Below, piece after piece: positions 21,101 through 30,092 of a stretch of 60,000 bases of DNA. Source of the DNA: Gnetum montanum (Eukaryota > Streptophyta > Gnetopsida > Gnetales > Gnetaceae); NCBI GenBank assembly GCA_015680685.1, contig MNCI01004126.1, forward strand, positions 629,456 through 689,455, given 5' to 3'. Position 1 is the first letter of the stretch; the number at the start of each line of letters is the position of its first letter. The translations under genes and the position numbers were made by a program. The notes under the pieces are model-generated. The model worked only from the letters and a program-made list of their open reading frames with translations. It searched no databases and was not told where the DNA came from.

Positions 21101-21945
21101 GGTGACATTGGCTTGAACATTTCTACATAAGAAGCATTCTAGACCTTCCTAGGGACATCATTAGTGTAGCCTAGGATTCTAGATTGCTTGCATAGCTTCC
21201 TGATGGGGCAAGGAAATGGAAGAGTTAGATTCTCTACGTTCTTCTCTTTGAATCACCTTTGGATCTCAAGGAAGAATAGATGGAAGATGTTGACATTGAA
21301 TTTTTTCATCATAATTGTACTTCCTCTAGCTACATATGTATATATTATATTGAGCATATTTGTTATAAATACATGTTAGGTGTTGATTTTAAAGTATATC
21401 TTTTCCTTAGTTGTGAGCTTATTATAATCTTTATCTTCTTTACCATATGCCCTTTTGTAACCATAGTCTTTTAACATTAGTATCAAATCTTATTGAGATT
21501 TTTTGCACATTCACCCCTTCATTTGGGATGTTGAGGACCTTGGTAATTGCCTCCACTAAGTAAGGTATAGAGACTCCTTCGATTTTAACTATTCATTGAC
21601 CTATTTATTTTGCCATAATTGGTACATTTCTTCCAAGTACCATTATCCATTGTTGGATGGTGTGGGTCATATTGGAGGCACTTGGAGTTTCTTCTTCACT
21701 ACTTTTGGAGAAAATTCCATAAAGGGAACAAAGTTTAGTTCCACAATGACTATGGATGTGATATACTTTTCTTATATGGCCTGGAGGCATTCTAATGATA
21801 GCGTGAGGTGATATCCTTGTTTAAGTACTAGTGGAACTTCTGCCTCTCCTTGGGCTAAGTGCTTAGTGTTTGGAGTTTTTTGATAACTACTATATGATTG
21901 AGCCTTCTACTCTGCATGTTCTACTTGGGAAGTTTGGTCTGCCAT
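18153..21945 (-). pseudogene. Third ORF of element D, coiled-coil protein of unknown role
   Basis: Starts at ATG 21945 (MADQTSQVEHAE) and ends at the polypurine tract. It is interrupted by the solo LTR 19605-20479. The N-terminal third (21900-20800) has a globular look: LSLECLQAI, IVELNFVPFMEFSPK, YGKEDKDYNKL, FFLEIQR, LPFPCPIRKLC. The middle and C-terminal parts are heptad-rich and charged (EELATLRAK, LQEENKKLATNNAW, ILSMDEICAILQKC). The tail has AAWYIKANKMF and YPWDAPTPSNI. All these blocks match the third ORF of B (46155-49246). It stands where Athila elements have an env-like ORF, but no signal peptide or membrane segment was seen. Many TAG codons. Function unknown. Confidence 0.7.
19605..20479 (+). 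repeat. Solo Athila-like LTR inserted in the third ORF of D
   Basis: 875 bp in plus orientation, starting TGATGAGTCG and ending CCACTCTTTA (the CA end worn to TA). It holds ACCTATAAATATGC (TATA box 19714-19721) and aligns with the B LTR throughout, e.g. TTGCAGCATTTT-like and GGTAACC(C/T)AGTAGTGTTA blocks. The flanking five bases are GTGGG (19600-19604) and GTAGG (20480-20484), a target duplication with one transition. Removing the LTR and one copy restores the host frame. Confidence 0.85.
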
Positions 21946-24450
21946 GGCTTATTGGTCTCTTTCACCCTTGTTGGGAAGGTGCTTTAGTTGTCGGTCTCTT
22001 TAGGACCATCTACAGTCAATAAGGATTTGAAATTATTAAAGTATTTACACTAGTTCGTAATAGTTCTTTACCTTCCTCATACCCTTGGTTAGATCAAGTT
22101 CTTATCTCATTATGATTTCAAATTAGAAAAGTTTTCAAAAAGAAAGCCTATAGATGTTATATCTTTAGTTACTTATGACCTTCCATAGTTTTCATTTTCT
22201 TGCTTATTATGACTTAAAATGATTAGTGTTGTTCATTAAGAGAATTAACTAAATCTTTCTAGCTTAAGTTTGATCAATTAACTATAAGGTTCTCATTATC
22301 TCTTGTACTTATTCTTTATGATATCTTCTAGGAGTTAGAACAATGTTAGCTCAACTTTTTAGATGTTAGCATAATGTACCCCCATGGCTAGGTTGAGTGC
22401 TCTAGGATCTACATAGTTCAAGCATTTTGAAAATCAGAGCTATGGGGACAAAGTTATGGCCTTTGGAAGTTACTGTGAAAGAGCTTTGAGAAAAAAATTG
22501 CAAAATATCTCTTGTTACCAAATGTAGAAGTAAAAATATTCACTAACTCTTGCACATATATATATACTATTTTTATATATGCAACACTATAGATACGATA
22601 TTGCAGGTGCTACAATGTTGTAGCTATGATGCCACTATCAAAATATTCAAAATTTTCATTGATTTTTCTAGGGAAGAAATGAGTCAAATTGAATGTTTGG
22701 AAGATGTGGAGCTTGCCCAAAGGATCTTGGATTATTAATGATGCATATTTTTCAAAAATTTTATGTTCAAGGTTCATGAAGAAGGAATCTTGAGCAATGA
22801 AAGTTTATTGGATGGATAGAAGATGGGTTTTGAATTTCTAATGTATAGACAAATTATTAGATGTTATGGAAAATATTTATTAATATTGGATTATTTTGGA
22901 AGACACAAGATAATGTGGAGTTGCTTATTGAGTATGAAATACAAGAGTTACACAAGTGGATCCTCCCCAAAGTAGGATCTAGTCCTTACTGCCCTTGTAT
23001 AACCACACCTAAAAGTGTCCTTAGGCACTTAAGGACTTGAATATAAGACATACTCATCTAGCACTTAAGGATTTATTACGTCTATGGTAAGATACCTCAC
23101 ATCCTAGTTTTAGCAATCCCTTCTATAGCCCATCTCACCTCACTATATATTTAATCATAACTTTATGGTTTTATGTAATACAATGTTATTTTCCTAATCT
23201 AAAGATAATAACATGTGTGTTTTTCTAGATGAGTATGTCTTATATTCTAGTCCTTAGTGCCCTTGTATAACCACACCTGAAAGTATCCTTAAGGACTTGA
23301 ATATAAGACATACTCATCTAGCAAAACACACATGTTATTATCTTTAGATTGGAAAAATAACATTGTATTACATAAAAGCATAAAGTTATGATTAAATATA
23401 TAGTGAGGTGAGATGGGCTATAGAAGGGATTGCTAAAATTTGAATGTGAGGTATCTTACCATAGGCATAATAAATCCTTATGTATGATCTATGGTTAGAG
23501 TAATCATTAGCCTTTCCTTCTAAGATTCAAATCAAGTTCAAAAAACTTTGCAATGACATCACATTATTTCATCCCTAAGATTCACAACCATAAGACTACC
23601 ACTTGTCATAAGGAGTATTACCACTTTGTGTATTACTTAAGGGAGGATTTTATTCATTGCACTCTTTATTTTTTTTAAGATTCCTAAGAAGATGCCTACC
23701 TTCAGGCATGGGTAACATGCCTTTCTAGTGGAACCCCAAGAAATTTATTTTGTGCATGGGTTTTATTTTTGATTTTGTTGACCTTACAAGAGGACTACCT
23801 TTAGGCATGGGTAACATGTTGTTCTAGTGATATGGTAAGGCAACATTTATTGTACTCTTACTTCCATTTTTCATTAGATCTACAAGGATATGATACATCC
23901 TTAGTAATAGGATAGAACTTATAGTAGTAATTCAAGAGAATCCACAAATACCCTTGATGTCATAACCATTGCATTTCCACTTGATTCTTCACTCTTCTAT
24001 CTAGGCATAATGATCACAAGTTTATTCTTAGTTTTATTATGAGAAGAATGTCATTATGGCCATGGTAAAATTCTCTTATTATTAGAATGGGTGGATGGAT
24101 GTTGTCGTCTCATTGATAGGTAATTAGTCCCTTATGATTTGATAATATAGAGGAATCTTCATCTTATTGGGACTATATCTTGCTTTATTCAGTGTGTTTT
24201 ATTAATAAGTGACAAAAATATGTATAAGTGATAAAGTATGAAAAATTATAAAATATATCAAGAATTAAAAAGATATAAAGAATGAAAAATTATCAAAGAA
24301 TTAAGAAATTATTAAGAAATTGAAAATATAAAAGAATGGGAAAATATATTAAGAAAGTGCAAAAGGTGATAAAAAAGTGAAAAATTTAGAGGGTACCTAC
24401 ATGTCACGATGGATACCCCCATGACTATGATTAGGATTGGTCAATCAAAA
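21946..24450 (-). other. Spacer of element D between integrase and third ORF
   Basis: About 2.5 kb without coding homology. It contains the inverted-repeat structure 22980-23479, sequence shared with element A (23410-24430), an A-rich stretch (24200-24390) and a purine-rich ATGGGGGTATCC signal (minus strand, near 24410-24421) just after integrase, also present in A and B. No gene seen. Confidence 0.6.
22980..23479. repeat. 190-bp inverted repeat with flanking direct repeat
   Basis: Arms 23067-23256 and 23290-23479 are equal in length (190 bp) and about 95% complementary by hand alignment (10 mismatches, no gap), with a 33-base loop. A roughly 75-80 bp block starting TAGTCCTTA.TGCCCTTGTA occurs at 22987-23062 and again at 23248-23322, covering the loop. 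Element A holds a single arm only. It could be a fold-back or MITE-like insertion or an inverted duplication. Confidence 0.9.
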
Positions 24451-25590
24451 AGGTAAACACATATAGGAAATTTAGACAGGCTAGGTAGAATCCTTAGGAG
24501 AGTTTGGATATTCATAGTAATGTTTCACTTATTGGATGTTTATAAGGATGAGCTTGTGTGGGCTTGACGGATGGTGAATGTGCATGGCACTAGATGGGTA
24601 TGTCACCTAGACAATGTATGATCCCTTCCAAAGAATTTGAAAGTTATCCTTTTGCTAGATATGGTTGGGATTGTATTAGAGGACCTTATCAATTGGCTAT
24701 ATCAACATTTGTCATATTTGTGCATCATGCCTATGCTTGGAGTAGTTCTTATGGATCTCATTACTCATAAGGTATACTAGCCTATTTTCTTCTAATAGAT
24801 TAAGTTAATTAGGCATTCTCTTTAGGCTAAGCTTAGATTTAGGTCAAATTTGTTCACAATAGTTAGAGTTTGAAGCTCTACCTAGATTGGTAGTGTGGGT
24901 AATTTCTCGTAAACTAGCTCATAGGGTGAATATCCAATGGGTAGTTTCCACTTCTTCTATAAGCCCATTCAACATCATTTAGCTTGGTGCTTCAATCCTC
25001 TCTAAATCTACAAACCATCCTAGTTAATATTCTAGTAATTTCAATATTAGTTGCTTTCACTTGACCATTGGCTTGAGGATGATATGATGTGGTCAGTTTA
25101 TGGTTCATCCCAGGATGTTTCATGAGTTTCTTGAAAGTAGCATTGGTAAAATGAATCCCATTATTTGAAATAAACATTTTTGATACTTCAATATAATTCA
25201 CCGCATGTTATTAAAAAACTTGACACCTATTTTGGTCATACAATTGTTGACTGTGGCCACCTTTGCCCACTTTGTGCAATAATCCATGCTCACTATTATG
25301 TAGGCCTTTCCATTCAATATTGGTATGATGGATCCCATAAAGTTAATTCCCTAGATATCAAAAGGTTCCAATGGATATATCCATTGTTGTGGCCTTTCAT
25401 TCTTAGCTATTATTCCTCCATATTTTTGGAATCTTTCATAAGATTGTGTGAAGTTGTGAGTGTCTTGAAACAAGGTAGGCCAAAAGTAACCTACTATCAG
25501 TAATTTTAGTGCCTTCCTATAGCTTGCATAATGCTCACCACATGGGCCTTCATGCACATCCTGTAGGATCTGTTAATGACTATATTCCAG
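24450..25590 (-). pseudogene. Integrase of element D
   Basis: Zinc-binding part at 25351-25557: HEGPCGEHYASYRKALKLL, then YFWPTLFQDTHNF. The second Cys pair is lost (ERFQKYGG where B has CQRDGG). PLEPFDI leads to the core. Core at 24992-25201: FISNNGIHFTNATFKKLM (second catalytic Asp of ISDNG changed to Asn), TTSYHPQANGQVKATNIE (catalytic Glu of GQVEATN changed to Lys, codon at 25055-25057). The first Asp was not located. Frameshifts and stops break the rest. Inactive by two active-site changes. Confidence 0.8.
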
Positions 25591-25599
25591 TACACATCA

Positions 25600-26856
25600 T
25601 CGAACTAATCCATTGATAGAAATCTTGTAATGTTTCCCATTTATTTCCATATATCTCTAATCTTATGAAGGAATTGTTCTTTCTATTTCTTGCTCCACTT
25701 AACAAGAAGCTCTTATGTTGTTAAATAAGTCATATAATAAACTATCCATGGCTTTTCTATTGAGTCCACAAGCATTACTATCTTAGTAAAAAAACTATCA
25801 TCAAGGAATTGATCTAACCATAGTTCTAATGGGTCTTGTGAGTTCCATATTAGCCTTGACAAGTGATCAACTGCTACATTCTCTATGCCCTTCTTGTTGA
25901 TCATAGTTATTTTGAACTCTTGTAAAATAACGAGTCATCTAATCACCCTGGGACTAACCGCTTGTTTGTTCATAAGAAATCGGATTACACTGTGATCAGT
26001 GTGGACATAGATAAGGTACTTGGGCATACTGTATAAATTTTTCTAGTGCATACACCACTACCATAAACTTCTTTTCTATGATGGTGTAATTAAGTTATGC
26101 CCCGGTGATGCTTCTGCTAGCACAATGTATATAGTATGGACTCCTTTGGTCATCCAACTATGTTAGTACTATGCCTAGTGCATACTTGAAAGCATCTTTC
26201 ATGATATAAAAAGGCTTAGATCAATCCAGATCTTAAAGGATTTGTATCTTGATCAACTTTAGTTTTGAAGACTTGAATGCCTTTTCACATGATTTGGTCC
26301 ACTAAAATGGTGCATCCTTCTTGGTAAGATTTACTAGTAGTTTTGCAATTTTTAAAAATATTTTTATAAATCTTTTGTAGTATCCTATGTGGCCTAAAAA
26401 TGATTGAACATCTTTGATGGTTTGTGGCCTTTAGGTAATGTTTTGTATGACTCTAACATTTTCAAGATCTACCTATATTCTTCTTTGCAAAATTTTTTCA
26501 ATTGAGCTTTAGGTTTGTCTATACACATCCTTTTAGTACCCGCTCTAGACAATCCAATGCTTGTTTGAAATCTAGTGCATATGTTGAAAAATCATCCATA
26601 AATACTTTAAAGCCATTACCTATATGTTTTTGGAACATACTAACTACAAGTATATGAAAGGTGGTGTTTGCATTGCAAGGATCAAAAGGCATTTTCTTAT
26701 AAGCAAACGTTCCTCATGGACTAGTGAATGTTGTCTTTTCATGGTCCTCAAGCACAATGTGAATCTAGTTATATCTATTGTACCCATTTAGGAGACTATA
26801 ATACTTGTGTGTCTTGTTATAGTGTCCAAGAATTGGTTAACTAATGGTAAGGTAAG
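25600..26856 (-). pseudogene. RNase H and C-terminal RT of element D
   Basis: RT part next to the insertion at 26856: LVNQFLDTITRH, then IHIVLEDHEKTTFTS, GTFAYKKMPFDPCNA and the catalytic box FKVFMDDFSTYA (near 26585), intact. RT connection and RNase H follow leftwards, ending in KKGIENVAVDHLSRL (near 25870), the block after RNase H in Athila-like pol (B: KGTKNVVANHMSQL). Several stops and frameshifts, including a one-base deletion close to the nested insertion. It joins 35715-36100 across element 2. Confidence 0.8.
26852..26856. repeat. Target-site duplication GTAAG, left copy (element 2)
   Basis: GTAAG directly before TGTACCG of the left LTR. The same five bases follow the right LTR at 35710-35714. 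Confidence 0.9.
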
Positions 26857-28480
26857 TGTACCGACCGAAATCGTCAGTGCAAGGCTGGAACGTTATGAGC
26901 ACCGAAAGATCTACGGACAAGCACAGTCGACCCTGCCTCCGCTTGAGGGCAAGCTGGAATGGACGAAGGTAGAGTGCCTTGAATGGTCTGCATGCGGATC
27001 AAACAAGGACTTCCCCAATGTTTGCCACTACAACACGTTGGGTTATACGTAAACAATGCATGTTAAATGTAAACCGTAAACAAGCACGATAATGTAAATG
27101 AGCCTGTAAACGTAAACTGAAAAACGAAGAAAACTGCAATAAATCTGAGCAAAATGTAAACTGTTTTATATTGAGAATTGATTACAAAGTGCACCGGTCC
27201 AAACGCAGTTGTGGCTTTGACACAAGGCAGACGAAAGGCCCCGGCAGCGTAGTTGCTCTGGGTCTGCTCTGTTAGAAATTTTGTCCCCCCTTGAATACGC
27301 GGAAAACTGGGCTTTTTATAGGGGGTTTTACTGGGAAAATCGGGTTGGGAGACACGTGGGCGTATACGCTACATCAGGCCGGATTTAATTTACAAGTGTT
27401 ACATTTGCTGGCGTATACGCTGTGGGGCGGGTGTATACGCTGGGCGTATATGCTGTGGATGCTGAGCGTAGAGGATGCCAGCGTAAGCGTATAACATGCC
27501 AGCGTAAGCCAAAAATGTACCCAGCGTATACACATGAAAATGCTTCATTTTAAGGTCAAAAATTGATTTTTGGGTGTCCAAGAGCTACTGGGAACCTTGG
27601 GGAAGGTCCTGGGGGGTCTGGACGCTCGATTCTGGCACGTTTTGATGCATTTCTGGGGCCCGAAAGTCTCTCTACGCTGGGCCTTACGTAGGGCGTATAT
27701 GCTGGGCGTAGAGGAATGAATGACCATCATTTGGAGCTCGAAAGTCGATTTTCAAGTACCTGAGACCTGCTAGGAACCTTGGGGAAGGTCCTGGGGGGTC
27801 TGGACGCTCGATTCTGGCACGTTTTGATGCATTTCTGGGGCCCGAAAGTCTCTCTACGCTGGCTACCCCCCGGCGTCTACGCCGGGCGGATAGGAATGGA
27901 AGACCATCATTTGGAGCCCGAAATTCGATTTTCAAGTGCCTGAGACCTACTGGGAACCTTGGGGAAGGTCTTGGGGGTTCTGGACGCTTGATTCTAGCAT
28001 GTTTTGATGCATTTCTGGGGCCCAAAAGTCTCTCTACGCTGGCTACACCCCGGCGTCTACGCCGGGCGTATAGGAATGGAAGACCATCATTTGGAGCCTA
28101 AAATTTGATTTTCAAGTGCCTGAGACCTGCTGGGGACCTTGGGGAAGGTCTTGGGGGGTCCAGACGCTCCACTTTAGCATGTTTTGATGAGTTTTTGAGC
28201 CCCGAAAGTTGCTGTACGCTGGGCCTTACTCTGGGCATGTGTAGGCCAGCGTATAGGATGCATACTTAGTGAAAACAAAGTATTTTGAGCTCAAGATTTG
28301 CCAAGCTTGATGCCGGATGTCATCGTAATCTTCTGTGGGTCCCAAGGAAATTTTACTTACTTGCTTTGACTTCGTTTGATGCTATTTTTGAGGCTTTCAA
28401 GCTTGGTCATGCTGAGGACCAACATGACTTAGCTTAATTTCTGTCTACAAGTGTTAGCCAAAATTTTTTGTGGTGTTTCA
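26857..28480 (-). repeat. 3' LTR of element 2
   Basis: 1624 bp, TGTACCG to TGTTTCA on the plus strand. The TATA box (minus, CTATAAAAAGCCC) is at 27309-27321. U3 (27330-28480) holds GCGTATACGC palindromes and four copies of a 180-bp repeat. The right LTR has three copies, which explains most of the 192-bp length difference. Confidence 0.9.
27545..28235 (-). repeat. 180-bp U3 tandem repeat, four units
   Basis: The landmark GGAAGGTCCTGGGGGG-like starts at 27601, 27783, 27963 and 28143 (periods 182, 180, 180). Each unit carries CATTTCTGGGGCCCGAAAGT, CTCTACGCTGG and GACCATCATTTGGAGC. Two units hold the hairpin CCGGCGTCTACGCCGG. In the right LTR the landmark occurs at 35024, 35204 and 35384. Because 180 is a multiple of three, long but meaningless open frames arise. 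Confidence 0.9.
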
Positions 28481-28494
28481 TTGGCCCCTCTTTG
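28481..28494 (-). other. Polypurine tract of element 2
   Basis: Minus strand CAAAGAGGGGCCAA directly before the 3' LTR start TGAAACA. The same tract stands at 54938-54951 beside the LTR of element 3. Confidence 0.85.
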
Positions 28495-29600
28495 TTGATG
28501 TCTGGAGGAATTAACCCGAGAGGCATTGACAAAGAAGTACAAAACACCACAAGCAAACTTGGTAGAAACATTGTCCTTTGGCACTTGGCCAGATGTCATC
28601 GCACTGTGTTCAAAAGTACCTGGGATTGGGAAATGAAGCTTGTAATTGGATTGGGAGATGGAAATTACGGGGATTGGGAACTGATCAAGGGATTATGCAT
28701 GGTAAAGGGAATGCTCTGGTGTGTATACGGGTCATGTTGATCCTTGTCAATAGCCATTGTTTAGCAGACTCGGAATCAAGGCATGAGATGTACGTCCTTT
28801 GGCGAAACAAGACTCTTGTTTAGTGTTTAAGAGGACTTGTTGGCCATGTGATGGTGGGTTACATTCTTTGGAGGAACAGGCCCCCTGTTGGTGGAGAATG
28901 AAAGCTGTGCAATGAGATGTTACTTGAGCTTTTGACACATGAGTGTTTGTTTCCAAGACAACTTCCTTCCCACCTGGGGCTTATGGGAAGTGCCAAGGGT
29001 CTTGTGGCTCATTTTGCTCTTTGCTCTTTTCTTTTTCTCTTCTTTCTCTTTTTTTTTCTTTTTTCTTTGTTTTTTTTTGTTTCTGTTTTTTGGCAAGAGC
29101 TTTCTTTCAATTTTGCACTCATGCTCATGTGCCATATTGTGTGTTGCAGTTGCTTGAGAGTGCCACAGCATGTAATAGTGTGCTCAAAGTTTTGGGGTGT
29201 ACTGGGTGTATCTGGGAACTGTAACTGAGTAGGAAAGGGAGTAAAAGTATTGGGGAAATGGAGAATGTATTGGGAACGGGGAATGTACTTTTGAACAGAT
29301 TGATTAACCTGGTTGCATGCGTCAGAAACAATGTAGCCCCTTGTCACCGTGATGAAGTGTATCCATGTACGAGCACCATTGGGTGTCATCCTGCAAACAC
29401 AACTTCAAGAAGACAAGAAAACCACAAGTGAATGAATTAGCGAACACTTCAGGCATGAATGTGACTGATGCAAATGGAGACGCCATGTGAAACTTGAGGC
29501 AAACAGAATGAGCAGCAATAGTGTTGTCAAAGCCGGTGTGATGAATGATGCAGTAGGCATGTCAAGGATTACAGTAGCAGATGAATGTGCTAGAAATGAT
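28495..29600 (-). other. 3' non-coding region of element 2 with purine/pyrimidine tract
   Basis: No coding homology. It is similar to 54952-56180 in element 3 (GACAAAGAAGTACAAAA, GCACTGTGTTCAAAAGTAC, CCTTGTCAATAGCCA and others). A pure pyrimidine run on the plus strand at about 29022-29085 (C and T with rare G) has a counterpart at 55480-55625. On the coding strand it is polypurine. Confidence 0.7.
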
Positions 29601-29885
29601 CTGGCCAGTTTATAGTCTTAGCAGACTGTCATGGGTTAGTTTTACGTCATAACCCGTTGGACGTTGCCAGTTTATCGTCGTAGTGGACAGTATAATGCTA
29701 GTTTATAGTCATGGAGGACTATGAAGAGGCAAGCGAGTTTATAGTCTTAGCAGACTCTGGTGAATGAGTGTGACAGTTTAGTGTCATGTCGGACAGAGCT
29801 CTGTGGTGTCGGTTTACCGTCATGACGCCAGGACATTCTGTGGTATCAGTTTTAAGTCATGATGCCAGGACTGTCAGGGTGGATG
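29600..29885. repeat. 3' array of anchored hairpins, element 2
   Basis: Eight units of about 28-40 bp. Each begins with an anchor like CCAGTTTA or CTAGTTTA and is followed by a short inverted repeat of varying sequence: AGTC-TTAGCA-GACT, CGTC-GTAGT-GGAC, AGTC-ATGGAG-GACT, GTC-ATGTCG-GAC, CGTCATGACG (a perfect palindrome). The array lies between protease and the 3' end. Arrays in the same order occur in elements 3 (56190-56505) and 4 (49690-50130). Confidence 0.85.
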
Positions 29886-30003
29886 CATGCATGTGCGTTC
29901 GTACGATCCTGTAAACAAAAGCAACTAGAGAAAACAATGTTAAATAGCCACTGCAAAAAACATGAATTGAAATGCACAAGTGAATAGAAAATAATATGAA
30001 AAG

Positions 30004-30092
30004 GTTCTAGTTCAAGGCCTTTTCAGGCCACATGTTCTAGTTTAAGGCCTTTTTGGACCATGGTTTAGTTTAAGGCCTTTTCGGGCCACATG
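30004..30092. repeat. Three units of CTAGTTTAAGGCCTTTT
   Basis: AAGGCCT starts at 30014, 30044 and 30072 (periods 30 and 28). Units read CTAGTTCAAGGCCTTTTCAG then GCCACATG, and variants. Anchor AGTTTA plus GGCC...GGCC is the same layout as the hairpin array just to the left. The third unit overlaps the last codons of the gag-protease frame. Confidence 0.85.

Noticed and set aside
27684-28025. 113-codon minus-strand frame with repeated GPRNASKRARI and APNDG blocks
   Set aside because: It is the translation of the 180-bp U3 repeat. The period is a multiple of three, so the frame repeats. No start context or homology.
29600-29885. CRISPR-like array
   Set aside because: Unit lengths vary, anchors are only 6-8 bases and degenerate, there are no unique spacers or cas genes, and the context is a plant retrotransposon.
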